Source of the DNA: Chryseobacterium hagamense
GTDB taxonomy: Bacteria; Bacteroidota; Bacteroidia; Flavobacteriales; Weeksellaceae
DNA: 64,000 bases
Assembly: GCF_007991455.1 (NCBI RefSeq)
Contig: NZ_BJYJ01000001.1
Coordinates: 62,001 to 126,000 of the forward strand
Direction: 5' to 3'
Shown here: in pieces, positions 26,151-35,136 of the stretch
How positions within the stretch are numbered: position 1 is the first letter of the stretch
Layout: each line of letters starts with the position of its first letter
Made by a program: the position numbers and the translations under genes
The notes under the pieces: generated by a model
What the model saw: only the letters and a program-made list of their open reading frames with translations
The model's database searches: none
Told to the model about the DNA's origin: nothing

Positions 26151-26669
26151 ATGAAAAAATTCATTTTTACCGCTCTTACCCTTGGCGGTCTAGCTTCCTT
26201 AAATGCTCAGACGGCTACTTTAAACGTTAGATTAAAACCTATTCAGACCCTCGTTGTCAACACGGCTCAGAAAACGGTAAATTTAGACTATAACACAAAA
26301 CAAGATTATGCAGACGGAGTTACCTCCCAAAATGCAGATCATTTAACCGTTTACAGTACCGGAGGATTCCAGGTAAAAGTTAAAAGCGGAAATTCTGCTT
26401 TACAGAACGGATCGAAAAGCATTCAGGCCAATACGATTCAGGTAAAAGCCAGTGCCGGAACCAATCCTGTAAACGGAGCGCAATATTCGCCTTTCTCAGC
26501 TCTTGGTGCTGAAACTACATTGGTAACTTCTGCCACAGGAGGAGTAGATAGAACAATCAGTGTGGATTATAAAGGAGCATCGCAAAATACGTACCTGGAT
26601 AATTATGTGGCAGGCCAGAACGTGTCGGTATACACTGTCGAGCTTACCTACACTATTACTCCTCAATAA
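26151..26669 (+). CDS. Pilin-like major subunit
   Basis: A 172-residue exported protein. I start at ATG 26151, which gives a textbook signal peptide (KKFIFTALTLGGLASLNAQ); an in-frame extension to 26040 has none. The mature chain begins TATLNVRLKPIQTLVV and ends VELTYTITPQ, rich in Thr, Val, Gln and Gly, and lacks Cys, as in bacterial beta-sandwich fibre subunits. Its middle (LDYNTKQDYADGV, LTVYSTGGFQVKV) is matched in the C-terminal half of the 345-residue protein at 27558. Next to a periplasmic chaperone and an usher-like barrel it is most simply the main fibre subunit. A donor-strand mechanism is inference. Confidence 0.75.
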   Translation: MKKFIFTALTLGGLASLNAQTATLNVRLKPIQTLVVNTAQKTVNLDYNTKQDYADGVTSQNADHLTVYSTGGFQVKVKSGNSALQNGSKSIQANTIQVKASAGTNPVNGAQYSPFSALGAETTLVTSATGGVDRTISVDYKGASQNTYLDNYVAGQNVSVYTVELTYTITPQ

Positions 26670-26761
26670 TCTGAAAAAAACTTACTGAAATATTACAATA
26701 TATAAGGTGTTACAACTTAACTTGTAACACTTTTTATGTATTTTAGTATTAAATCTTAGTA

Positions 26762-27565
26762 ATGAAAAAACTCTTTTATATACTTCTTTATTCATTAAGC
26801 TGTATTTTTTGTCATTTAGATGCTCAGACCGGGATTTCCGTATCTCCGCCACGGGTCTATTTCGAATCCGGACCCGGAGGCAGCAGCACCCAAAAGATAA
26901 CGGTAACCAACGTAAGTTCCAAGAATTCCCTGGACCTTGCCGTAAGCCTCGGTGACTGGGAGTATAACGAAAAAGGCGAAAATATCATGTCTGCAGCCAA
27001 TACCCTGCCTGCTTCGTGCGCCGGCTGGATTTCTGTAAAAAAGGAAGATAATTATTTTACCCTTGCTCCGGGGCAGAAAAAAGATATTGACGTGACGCTT
27101 ACCGTTCCCGCAACACTTTCGGATAAACTTTTAACCCATACTGCTGTTTTATATGTCAGCCAGATAAATCCGGTAGACGATATAGACAGCAAGGGTGCCA
27201 ACATTAAAGTGAGCATCCGGTCGGGAATCAAGATCTTTCACAAGCTTCCTGCAGCAAAAAACAAAAAACTTGAGATCCAGGATTTATCTTATGGGAAATC
27301 AAAGGGAATGCTTGATCTGAGCTTCATTAACCTTGGAGATGTCTGGGCAGACGGTAAAATATCCACGGATCTTGTCAACACCCGGAATGGTAAGAAGACA
27401 ACCCTGGAAAATATTATTTTTTATACCATGCCGGGAAATAAGAGGGAAATCGGTATTCCGCTTCCTGCCGGTCTCGAAAAAGGAAAATATACCGCTTCAG
27501 TTATTGTTGATTACGGAGACCGGGATAATCTGGAATTAGGAGAATTAAACTTTACGTATGACTAA
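26762..27565 (+). CDS. PapD-like periplasmic chaperone
   Basis: A 267-residue exported protein with signal KKLFYILLYSLSCIFCHLDA. The mature part follows the two-Ig PapD pattern: ISVSPPRVYFESGPGGSSTQ and KITVTNVSS (first strands), FTLAPGQKKDIDVTLTVP (proline before the strand), AVLYVSQINP, then IKVSIRSGIKIFHKLP and a second beta domain ending LELGELNFTYD. Chaperones of this COG3121-like family cap pilin subunits in the periplasm. The gene sits between the pilin-like gene and the adhesin-like gene, and its end overlaps the latter by 8 bases (ATGACTAA), so they are coupled. It is somewhat longer than Proteobacterial chaperones (about 230). Confidence 0.75.
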   Translation: MKKLFYILLYSLSCIFCHLDAQTGISVSPPRVYFESGPGGSSTQKITVTNVSSKNSLDLAVSLGDWEYNEKGENIMSAANTLPASCAGWISVKKEDNYFTLAPGQKKDIDVTLTVPATLSDKLLTHTAVLYVSQINPVDDIDSKGANIKVSIRSGIKIFHKLPAAKNKKLEIQDLSYGKSKGMLDLSFINLGDVWADGKISTDLVNTRNGKKTTLENIIFYTMPGNKREIGIPLPAGLEKGKYTASVIVDYGDRDNLELGELNFTYD

Positions 27566-28595
27566 TGAGAAAAATTTTTCACTGATCGTATTGCTTTTAT
27601 GGTGGATCTATAGTCCGGGCCAGGTATCCTATAATTCGTGGACCAATGGTTATCTGTCCATCAGTTCGTACGGCGGGAATACCGCTCCGGACGCCTACAC
27701 GGCAAATTTCTCAGGAAACGGCTATCTGAATGTTCCGTACTGGAGATTATCGGCAAGGCTGAAGCAACCGGCAACTTCTGCCGACGGAAATTATACCCTG
27801 CCGGCCAATAAGATCTCCTTCAGTCCCGTATCGGCTTCCGGAAATGCCAGCCCCAACGGAGTTCCTACCATTTCACAGATCGGTATGCCGCTGAATGTGA
27901 TCATGCAGGAAGGGCAGGAGGTATTTCTGGTTCCTCAGTCCAATGCAGCTCTCTATAATCTTCCTATCCTGTTTTTCGGCTATTATTATAACCTTCAGCT
28001 CAAATACAGCGTTACGCTGGCGGGAGGCTCCTATCTAGGCAACTATCCGGCGTGGACTACCTTTTCAGCGCCCATACAGTTTACCGCTTATGACCGCTAT
28101 AATAACGTTATCGGGAGGATGGATCATCTATTCCAGTTCCAGATCGGCCTGCTTTCCGGAACTCCTCCGGACAGCCCTGAAATGTCTTTGAAGTTTTCAG
28201 CAGCTGCGATGAACGGATTGCTGGAGTTCAACAGCACGACTGACTATAACAACGGGGTAAGTGCTTCCTATGCAAGTGCCCTCACCGTCCGCAGCAATAC
28301 GAATTATCAGATAAAAATGAGATCCCTCCAGAATACCTTTAATTCGGCTGCCGGTAATACGCTACCTCTGGACGCGGTAAAATTTGCATTGGTTCCTGTT
28401 AACGGAAATAATGCCACCGTATATCCCATCTCTCTAAGTTCCTTATCGCAGCTTGTAGCGAGAGGATCCTATACCCAGGGTTCCAACGTTTATTTCGACA
28501 TCAATTATTCCACCAATGCCAATGACCAGCGGTTTGTCAGTGCCAAAGCGGCCGACTATTCCACGACATTGCAGTTTGAGATCATCCCACAGTAA
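27558..28595 (+). CDS. Two-domain pilin-like protein, possible tip adhesin
   Basis: A 345-residue exported protein with a weak hydrophobic signal (FSLIVLLLWWIYSPGQ). Residues 20-200 form an unrecognised aromatic-rich domain (VSYNSWTNGYLSISSYGG, GNGYLNVPYWRLSARL, ILFFGYYYNLQLKYSV). Residues 210-345 (MSLKFSAAAMNGLLEFN, TTDYNNGVSASYASALTV, ending TTLQFEIIPQ) match the pilin-like protein at 26151. A free-standing N-terminal domain in front of a pilin domain is the layout of FimH-type tip adhesins; ligand unknown. It starts inside the chaperone gene and is followed after 9 bases by the usher-like gene. Confidence 0.7.
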   Translation: MTNEKNFSLIVLLLWWIYSPGQVSYNSWTNGYLSISSYGGNTAPDAYTANFSGNGYLNVPYWRLSARLKQPATSADGNYTLPANKISFSPVSASGNASPNGVPTISQIGMPLNVIMQEGQEVFLVPQSNAALYNLPILFFGYYYNLQLKYSVTLAGGSYLGNYPAWTTFSAPIQFTAYDRYNNVIGRMDHLFQFQIGLLSGTPPDSPEMSLKFSAAAMNGLLEFNSTTDYNNGVSASYASALTVRSNTNYQIKMRSLQNTFNSAAGNTLPLDAVKFALVPVNGNNATVYPISLSSLSQLVARGSYTQGSNVYFDINYSTNANDQRFVSAKAADYSTTLQFEIIPQ

Positions 28596-28604
28596 TTATC
28601 CGTC

Positions 28605-31400
28605 ATGCTCCGATTCCTTCTCCGAAGAATAACGCCTGTTTTTTTCATCCTGTTTGCTTATATGATGGTATCTGCACAGCACACTTCGATGGTGGAGATG
28701 GAAATCAGAAATGAATCCGGTACTGAAGGACAGCATATTATGGATCTGACGGTTGTTCTTCACAATAAAGAACAGGTTCCGTTCAAAGGAAAAATAAACA
28801 TTCGTACCCCGGAGGGCATCCGGGCCGCAGCAAACGGAATTAAAGCGGAGCTCGATCCGGGGGAAACGGTTTTCCTGCCGGTAAAAATTATCGTCAGCAA
28901 TAATGCCGTGGCGGGCGAAAAAAATATTGTTTTCCATCTTACCGATCTTCAGAACAATACCATATCGGAAAAATCAGCCATTTTTAAAGTAGCCGAAAAT
29001 ACTTCCCTGAGAATCCTTGCGGAAAATCCGGTATTGTATATCAACAATATGAAGGACTCGGTAGAGGTGAGGGCCAGGGTTTCCAATCTCGGCAATATCC
29101 GGCAGAATATCACAGTGGTATTTAAAATTCCGGAAATTACCCAGGAAAATATTTTTGTGGAGAAAAAAGGGAGTGTATCCATGCAGAAAGATTCTGTATT
29201 TATTTTCAAATTTATGCCTTCCGGCCCTCTGGCAAGGACTTCGCAGTTCAGCGTGAATATTGCCGGTTTCAGGGATCCTGAAAAAGAGATTTTCGGAAAT
29301 GCTTCCGTATCCGTTCAGAATGTCGCCTCCTCACAGAAGTATCAGGATCCACAGAATACTGTACTGTCCGATTACAGCAGGAACAGCATTACCGCAGCTT
29401 ACAGAAGGGTAGGAGAGAATCTCAATATGTATCAGATGAGGGGAGCCGGTAGTTTTAATCTGCCTTCGGGATACGTTTCTGTGCGGGGAAATATTTATAC
29501 CTTAAACGGTCAGGGAGAACCGGTGGTTACCAACACCTATGTGACTTACCGTAATACCAATAACGAATATACGATAGGAAACATCAGCAAGATGATGGAA
29601 ATGTCTATGTTCGGAAGAGGGGCGGAATATGCGTGGAATTCTTCTGCGAAGGATAAAAAGCTGGAACTGGGTTTTGTGGATCAGGCCTTCAGTCTTGTAG
29701 AGCGGCATTCCTTTCTGGAGTATGGTTACGGGTTTTATGCACGGGGCTCCTTAATGCAGGATGCGGCCAGAAGTTTCTCCGCTACCTATGTTTTCAGGAA
29801 TGATCCTTATGAAAAAGCTAGGCATAATCTGGTGGGAACCGATATGCAGTACGTGTTTAATAAAGACTGGAACATGACGGCAAAAGTATATTCTGGGCTG
29901 AGTGTCTATGACCAGATCAATATCACGAAACCTTCAATGGCTGTCGAATCCCGGTATTCTGGAATCATCCGCAAGATTAATCTGAACGGAAATTATTTCT
30001 ACAGTACCGATTACTATCCCGGAAACAGGCGCGGAATATTGCAGGTACAACAGAATATTTCCGCCAATATCAATAAAGATTACAGTGTTTATGGAAATAT
30101 CCTCATCTCTAATTTTTCCCCTAAATTTTATTTTTTCAATAATAATTTGATCTCCGACACCTTCAGGGTGGATACCGGGATCAGCTTACCCAAAATCGGG
30201 AATACCGGTTTTACACTGGGAGTGCAATATCAGGATGAAAAATCCAATGCCTATAACAATTTTTTTACTACGGCACCCAATCTTGAGAAAAAGACCCTGA
30301 CAGCACAGAGGGTCACCGATTATATGACATGGTCGAGTCATAATGCCCGGCACTCAGCCGTACTGGGGCTGGAAGGCGGCCTTGTGGAATATCCCGACCG
30401 TAAATATGTCGGATTCCAGATGAAAACTCTTGGAAATTACAGCTATAAATGGTTTAATTTTAACCTGCTGTATCAATATGGCAGCTATTTCCTTTCTGAG
30501 TATGCTTTTTCAAAGGTGCTTAATGAAAACAGCACCTATAAAAAACTGTCACTCTCCGCATTCGTGAATGAAAATTTTTTAGACAGACGGCTGGCCGTTG
30601 CCTCCGGTGCGACTTATACCGATGATATTTTTTATGGAAAATCACCGTCGGCTTTTGTCAATCTGAAATATTCCGGGAAAACCTGTGCCGTTTATCTGAA
30701 TACCTCGTGGTTTTACTATTCCTCACGAAGCAGTAACAACAGCCTGCTTACCCTCGAAGCCGGTATAACGGTGAATCTTAAAACCAATACTCCGGATCCC
30801 GGAAAAAAAGGAAATATTACCGCTTTTGTTTATTACGACCGGAATATGAACGGCATTTATGATGCGGATGATCAGGCAGCGGAAAACTATCTGGTAATGC
30901 TGGATAAAGTATCCTTCCGTACCGATAGTAAAGGATACCTCCAATATAAAGCCCTTCCCTTCGGAAAGTATCCCCTCCGGCAGATTATACAGAAAGGGTG
31001 GTATTATGATGAAAAGGAAATAGATTTAAACAACTACCAATATGTTCTGCAGATCCCCCTGCATCAGAACGGGACTTTAAAAGGAAGTATCAGCTATGAT
31101 TTCAATGAGAAAACAGCCATGGAATTTGATCCTAAGTTTGGTGGGATTGTATTTAATATTTACAGGAACGATCAGCTTCTGCAGCGCATGGTGACGGATG
31201 ATAACGGAGAATTTGTCTTTTTCCTTGAATCCGGAAAATACAGGATCGAGCTGAATGAGAATTCACTGCCTGAAAACACCTATGTAGAACGTACCGACAG
31301 CGAGGCAGATGTGACAGCCGGAAAGATCCTTACCCTGAAGCCTTTTGTCATTAAAGTAAAAGAAAAGAGAATAAGGGTCAAAAAATTCGGTACACCCTGA
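28605..31400 (+). CDS. Outer-membrane usher-like beta-barrel protein
   Basis: A 931-residue protein with signal peptide FLLRRITPVFFILFAYMMVS. Residues 28-240 are an extracellular or periplasmic Ig-like region of the kind that follows NEW3/COG1470 repeats (LDPGETVFLPVKIIVSN). Residues 250-730 alternate short aromatic beta-strands (RNSITAAYRRVGENLNMYQM, YGYGFYARGSLMQ) as in a large outer-membrane barrel. From about 730 there is an SdrD/CarboxypepD-like module (NITAFVYYDRNMNGIYDADD, then TDSKGYLQYKALPFGKYPL), and a second similar module to 931. The size and arrangement fit an usher for the preceding subunits; the family is not a standard FimD usher, and the call is from context plus architecture. 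Confidence 0.6.
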   Translation: MLRFLLRRITPVFFILFAYMMVSAQHTSMVEMEIRNESGTEGQHIMDLTVVLHNKEQVPFKGKINIRTPEGIRAAANGIKAELDPGETVFLPVKIIVSNNAVAGEKNIVFHLTDLQNNTISEKSAIFKVAENTSLRILAENPVLYINNMKDSVEVRARVSNLGNIRQNITVVFKIPEITQENIFVEKKGSVSMQKDSVFIFKFMPSGPLARTSQFSVNIAGFRDPEKEIFGNASVSVQNVASSQKYQDPQNTVLSDYSRNSITAAYRRVGENLNMYQMRGAGSFNLPSGYVSVRGNIYTLNGQGEPVVTNTYVTYRNTNNEYTIGNISKMMEMSMFGRGAEYAWNSSAKDKKLELGFVDQAFSLVERHSFLEYGYGFYARGSLMQDAARSFSATYVFRNDPYEKARHNLVGTDMQYVFNKDWNMTAKVYSGLSVYDQINITKPSMAVESRYSGIIRKINLNGNYFYSTDYYPGNRRGILQVQQNISANINKDYSVYGNILISNFSPKFYFFNNNLISDTFRVDTGISLPKIGNTGFTLGVQYQDEKSNAYNNFFTTAPNLEKKTLTAQRVTDYMTWSSHNARHSAVLGLEGGLVEYPDRKYVGFQMKTLGNYSYKWFNFNLLYQYGSYFLSEYAFSKVLNENSTYKKLSLSAFVNENFLDRRLAVASGATYTDDIFYGKSPSAFVNLKYSGKTCAVYLNTSWFYYSSRSSNNSLLTLEAGITVNLKTNTPDPGKKGNITAFVYYDRNMNGIYDADDQAAENYLVMLDKVSFRTDSKGYLQYKALPFGKYPLRQIIQKGWYYDEKEIDLNNYQYVLQIPLHQNGTLKGSISYDFNEKTAMEFDPKFGGIVFNIYRNDQLLQRMVTDDNGEFVFFLESGKYRIELNENSLPENTYVERTDSEADVTAGKILTLKPFVIKVKEKRIRVKKFGTP

Positions 31401-31464
31401 TAGTGAAAATGATTAATCATTGGTTTGTCATTTCAGGAACTTAAGCACCAAATAAATAAAAAAA

Positions 31465-31486
31465 GGAGAACCTAAAAAGGCCCTCC
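31465..31486 (-). terminator. Terminator of the DUF2383 gene
   Basis: On the minus strand GGAGGGCCT and AGGTTCTCC pair (two G-U pairs) around TTTT and are followed by TTTTTTTAT. It lies 25 bases past the stop at 31511, in the convergent gap with the usher-like gene. Confidence 0.65.
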
Positions 31487-31510
31487 CGGTAATGATCTTT
31501 TATATAAAGA

Positions 31511-31963
31511 TTATGATTTTAGCTCATCCAAGTTTTCGAACTTAGCATAAGATGATTTTAATTGGTGCAAATGATCAGAGATTGTTCTTGCGCAGTCAGG
31601 ATCCAGACCTTCATTATCCAATGCATCCTGATAAGCGTCGATGGCTGCTTTCTCACCGAAAACCACATTCCCTAATGTAGATTCGCTGTTATCGCCGGAA
31701 AATGCATTTTTTACATCAATCCATGCTCTGTGCAACGCGCCCGCAGTACTTGTCGTATTATCTGCATCCCCTCCGTGCTCATTGATCATCTTGATCAGAT
31801 CTGACTTCATCTGCTGAGACTGAGAAACCATCTGATCGTAATCTGCTTTTAAGCCTGAATGGTTTTCCCATACTTTTTCTTCTACTTTTGAAAATCCTTC
31901 AATTCTGTCGTTCGTGATGTTCAGTAAATCGTTTAATGTTGATACTGTTTTTTCGTTGTTCAT
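31511..31963 (-). CDS. PA2169-family four-helix-bundle (DUF2383) protein
   Basis: A 150-residue cytosolic protein, predicted to be all-helical. The start TVSTLNDLLNITNDRIEGF, the middle GALHRAWIDVKNAFSG and VFGEKAAIDAYQDALDNEGL are the signatures of DUF2383/PA2169, a ferritin-like-sized four-helix bundle often induced under stress in Flavobacteriia. The function is unknown. It is divergent from the MarR-carotenoid operon and shares the palindromic region between 31989 and 32088, so it may be controlled together with the carotenoid genes. Confidence 0.85.
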   Translation of the reverse strand: MNNEKTVSTLNDLLNITNDRIEGFSKVEEKVWENHSGLKADYDQMVSQSQQMKSDLIKMINEHGGDADNTTSTAGALHRAWIDVKNAFSGDNSESTLGNVVFGEKAAIDAYQDALDNEGLDPDCARTISDHLHQLKSSYAKFENLDELKS

Positions 31964-31988
31964 ATTAAATTTTTTAATTGGTGTGCTA

Positions 31989-32088
31989 GATAGTTTACAA
32001 TAAGCATGCCCATTCCGGCAGGAATCTCAATTTTTTTTTAAACAATTTTTGGCATAAAAAATGCTGCTAAGTTTATTTGTAAACTATC
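31989..32088. promoter_or_regulatory. Shared divergent control region with MarR-type palindrome
   Basis: The 163-base gap between the DUF2383 gene and the MarR gene contains AGTTTATTTGTAAACT (32070-32085, six-base arms and a four-base spacer). The longer element GATAGTTTACAA(A)TAA occurs on both sides in opposite orientation: 31989-32004 and 32073-32088. A half site AGTTTA occurs again at 32101. Such a layout fits binding by the adjacent MarR protein to both divergent promoters; this is inferred from position only. Confidence 0.6.
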
Positions 32089-32126
32089 TATAAAAGGCTT
32101 AGTTTATTTATATATTAAAATTCATC

Positions 32127-32795
32127 ATGAATTACAAACTTACTAAAGAGGTAATTGATCTTCTGGAACAGTTCGGAAAAGAAAACACCAATCATTATTA
32201 TCCGGATACGGTTCAAGGTTTTAAGGCATGGATCTGCGACAAAGAATCCAGTGAATATGCAAAAAGTAATGAACCCTACTGGGAAGGAAAAGAAAACGGC
32301 AGAACTGCTGAAAGTGCGATCAGTACTTTGCTTGTACACCTCAACCGGTATGCGCGTACCTATTCGAAATCCGCCATTGCAGACTCTGATTTTGCTACTC
32401 AGGAAGACTTTATCTATCTCATCAATCTCAGAGCTTTCGGCAGGACCACTAAAATGGAACTTATTAAGAAAAATATTCACGACAAACCGGTCGGGATGCT
32501 CATCATTACCAGACTGCTTAAGAATGGATGGATTGAACAGACTGAATCCGATGCAGACCGCAGGAATAAGCTCATCAGTATTACAAAAGCAGGAATTGCC
32601 GCACTCGAACAGCATATGGGCAAAATCAGGATTGCTACAGAGATTGTTGCAGGAAATCTGAATCACCATGAAAAGATGGAACTCATAAGAATCCTGAATA
32701 AGCTGGACCGGTTCCATTATCCGATTTTCTCCAGAAATATTGACAGTAAAGATCTCATTAAAACGGTCTACGAAGAATATCCATTTAAAAACTAA
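32127..32795 (+). CDS. MarR-family winged-helix regulator
   Basis: A 222-residue protein with the MarR fold in its central and C-terminal part: TQEDFIYLINLRAFGRTTK, IHDKPVGMLIITRLLKNGWI, and the wing TESDADRRNKLISITKAG before the dimerisation helix. The N-terminal 80 residues are an unusual extension that lacks a known motif. It is first gene of the crt operon (crtI starts 3 bases after its stop) and probably represses it. A palindrome lies in the gap before it. MarR regulators upstream of crt genes are frequent in Chryseobacterium and relatives. Confidence 0.85.
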   Translation: MNYKLTKEVIDLLEQFGKENTNHYYPDTVQGFKAWICDKESSEYAKSNEPYWEGKENGRTAESAISTLLVHLNRYARTYSKSAIADSDFATQEDFIYLINLRAFGRTTKMELIKKNIHDKPVGMLIITRLLKNGWIEQTESDADRRNKLISITKAGIAALEQHMGKIRIATEIVAGNLNHHEKMELIRILNKLDRFHYPIFSRNIDSKDLIKTVYEEYPFKN

Positions 32796-32797
32796 TC

Positions 32798-34267
32798 ATG
32801 AAAAAGAAAATTGCGGTTATAGGATCAGGGTTTTCGGGATTGTCTGCAGCAGCTTATGCTTCAAAGGCAGGACACGAAGTACATCTTTTCGAAAAAAATA
32901 ACGACATCGGTGGCCGGGCACGGCATTTCAAAACCGAGAACGGCTATACCTTCGATATGGGGCCCAGCTGGTATTGGATGCCTGATATTATCGAATCATT
33001 TTTCAATGATTTCGGTAAAAAAGCTTCGGATTTTTATCATCTTGTTCCACTCGATCCGCAATTTGAAATGGTTTTCTCGGATGGCAAAATGAATATTCCG
33101 CAGAATTACCAGGAGATGAAAGCACTTTTTGAAAGTACGGAACCGGGTGCAGGAAAAAGGCTTGATGAATTTATGGAAGATGCCCGCTATAAATATGAAG
33201 TGGGAATGCAGGATTTCGTTAATAAGCCATGCCATTCCTGGTTTGAATTCTTTTCACCAAAAATTGCAAAAAGTGCCCTGAAGCTTGATCTACTGACCAA
33301 TTTTCAGCGTTTCGTAAGAAAATATTTTAAGGACCCTAAGTTGATTGTATTAATGGAGTTCCCTGTTATATTTTTAGGTGCTGCACCGAAGGACATTCCT
33401 GCGTTATACAGTTTAATGAATTACGGAGGATACAAGTTAGGGACCTGGTATCCGATGGGTGGCTTTTCTAAAATTATTGACGCAATGAAAAATGTTGCCG
33501 AATCACAGGGAACCCATTTTTATGTCAATTCCAATGTTCAGAAAATCAATGTCCGGGACAAAAAAGTATCATCCCTGACGGTTAATAATCAGGACATCGA
33601 TTTTGATGCCATTATTGCTTCTTCAGATTACCACCATACCGAATCCAACCTGCTTCCGCAGGAATTAAGGAATTATGATGAAGATTACTGGGAGAAAAGG
33701 GTGTTTGCGCCGTCCTGTCTTATCTTTTATCTTGGATTTAAGGAAAGAATACCGAACCTGAAGCACCATACCCTTTTTTTTGAGAATGATCTGGGTCTTC
33801 ATACCGAAGAGATCTACAAAGATAAGAAGTGGCCGACCAAACCTTTGTTCTATGCCTGTTGTCCTTCCAAAACAGATGAGTCCGTAGCGCCCGAAAGCTG
33901 TGAGAATGTGTTTCTGCTGATGCCGGTGGCCCCGGGGATCGAAGACTCCGAGGAAATCCGCGAACGGTATTTTATGGAGATGGTTCTCAGGCTGGAAAAA
34001 CATACCGGCGCTTCCGATCTCCTGCTGAAGATCGATTACAAGAGAAGCTATTGTGTAAAAGATTTTAAGGAAGATTACAATGCCTACCAGGGAAATGCCT
34101 ATGGTCTTGCCAACACCTTATCTCAGACTGCGGTGCTGAAGCCTTCCCTGAAAAATAAAAAAGTGAAAAACCTGTATTATACGGGCCAGCTCACGGTTCC
34201 CGGACCGGGAGTTCCGCCCTCCATTATATCCGGAAAAATTGCTGCCACCGAAGCCATTAAAAATTAA
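32798..34267 (+). CDS. crtI: Phytoene desaturase
   Basis: A 489-residue FAD enzyme that desaturates phytoene to lycopene. The dinucleotide motif VIGSGFSGLSAAAYASKAGH is at residues 6-25, then GGRARHF and the CrtI signature FDMGPSWYWMPD near 50-60; the C-terminal FAD motif is GQLTVPGPGVPPSIISGKIA. It follows the MarR gene by 2 bases and is followed by crtB after 5 bases, so translation is coupled. Confidence 0.95.
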   Translation: MKKKIAVIGSGFSGLSAAAYASKAGHEVHLFEKNNDIGGRARHFKTENGYTFDMGPSWYWMPDIIESFFNDFGKKASDFYHLVPLDPQFEMVFSDGKMNIPQNYQEMKALFESTEPGAGKRLDEFMEDARYKYEVGMQDFVNKPCHSWFEFFSPKIAKSALKLDLLTNFQRFVRKYFKDPKLIVLMEFPVIFLGAAPKDIPALYSLMNYGGYKLGTWYPMGGFSKIIDAMKNVAESQGTHFYVNSNVQKINVRDKKVSSLTVNNQDIDFDAIIASSDYHHTESNLLPQELRNYDEDYWEKRVFAPSCLIFYLGFKERIPNLKHHTLFFENDLGLHTEEIYKDKKWPTKPLFYACCPSKTDESVAPESCENVFLLMPVAPGIEDSEEIRERYFMEMVLRLEKHTGASDLLLKIDYKRSYCVKDFKEDYNAYQGNAYGLANTLSQTAVLKPSLKNKKVKNLYYTGQLTVPGPGVPPSIISGKIAATEAIKN

Positions 34268-34272
34268 CCGAC

Positions 34273-35109
34273 ATGAAAAAACTATATGACGAACTTTGCT
34301 ATAAAGTAAGCAAACAGACCACCCAACAGTACAGTACAAGCTTTTCGCTAGGGATTCTTGCCCTTTCGTCTTCCATCAGAAATCCGATCTACGCCATCTA
34401 CGGGTACGTACGTCTGGCAGATGAAATCGTAGACAGCTTTCATGATTACAATAAAGAAAAACTGCTTTTAAAATTTAAGGAAGAAACGTTTCAGGCTCTT
34501 GAAGACCATATTTCACTGAATCCCGTCCTGCAGTCTTTTCAGGAAACCGTACATAAATACGATATCGACAGGCAGCTGATTATCCAGTTTCTGAAAAGCA
34601 TGGAAATGGACCTTCAGAAAATTGACTACAATTCGGATCTTTATAAAGAGTATATCCTGGGTTCTGCAGAGGTTGTCGGGCTCATGTGCCTGCAGATCTT
34701 TGTAAACGGAGACAAAAAGCAGTACGAGGCCCTGAAGCCGGCAGCGATGATCCTGGGTTCCGCATTTCAGAAAGTTAATTTTCTGAGGGATATGAAAGAC
34801 GATTATTATACTTTGGGAAGAAGCTATTTCCCGAATCTGGACATGTCCTCATTTGATAATAACGTCAAGCTTTCAATCGAAAAAGAAATCGAAGAGGAAT
34901 TCAGACAGGCTCTTATCGGGATTAAAAAACTTCCGGCATCATCCCGGTTCGGGGTGTATCTTGCCTACAAGTATTATGTTTCCCTGTTTAAAAAAATCAA
35001 AAGAAAATCAGCAGACAAAATCCTGAATGAAAGAATAAGGATCTCAAACGGAGCCAAACTCTCCTTAATGATGAGCTGTTATGTACAATACAAAACATCT
35101 TTTTTATAA
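34273..35109 (+). CDS. crtB: Phytoene synthase
   Basis: A 278-residue enzyme condensing two GGPP to phytoene. It has the two aspartate-rich substrate-binding regions: YGYVRLADEIVDSF (D-x-x-x-D, about residue 50) and QKVNFLRDMKDDYYTLGRSY (about residue 172). The start SKQTTQQYSTSFSLGILAL is typical. No GGPP synthase gene is in the cluster, so the precursor must come from elsewhere in the genome. Confidence 0.95.
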   Translation: MKKLYDELCYKVSKQTTQQYSTSFSLGILALSSSIRNPIYAIYGYVRLADEIVDSFHDYNKEKLLLKFKEETFQALEDHISLNPVLQSFQETVHKYDIDRQLIIQFLKSMEMDLQKIDYNSDLYKEYILGSAEVVGLMCLQIFVNGDKKQYEALKPAAMILGSAFQKVNFLRDMKDDYYTLGRSYFPNLDMSSFDNNVKLSIEKEIEEEFRQALIGIKKLPASSRFGVYLAYKYYVSLFKKIKRKSADKILNERIRISNGAKLSLMMSCYVQYKTSFL

Positions 35110-35136
35110 GCTGGAATTATTACTTAAACTACTGAT

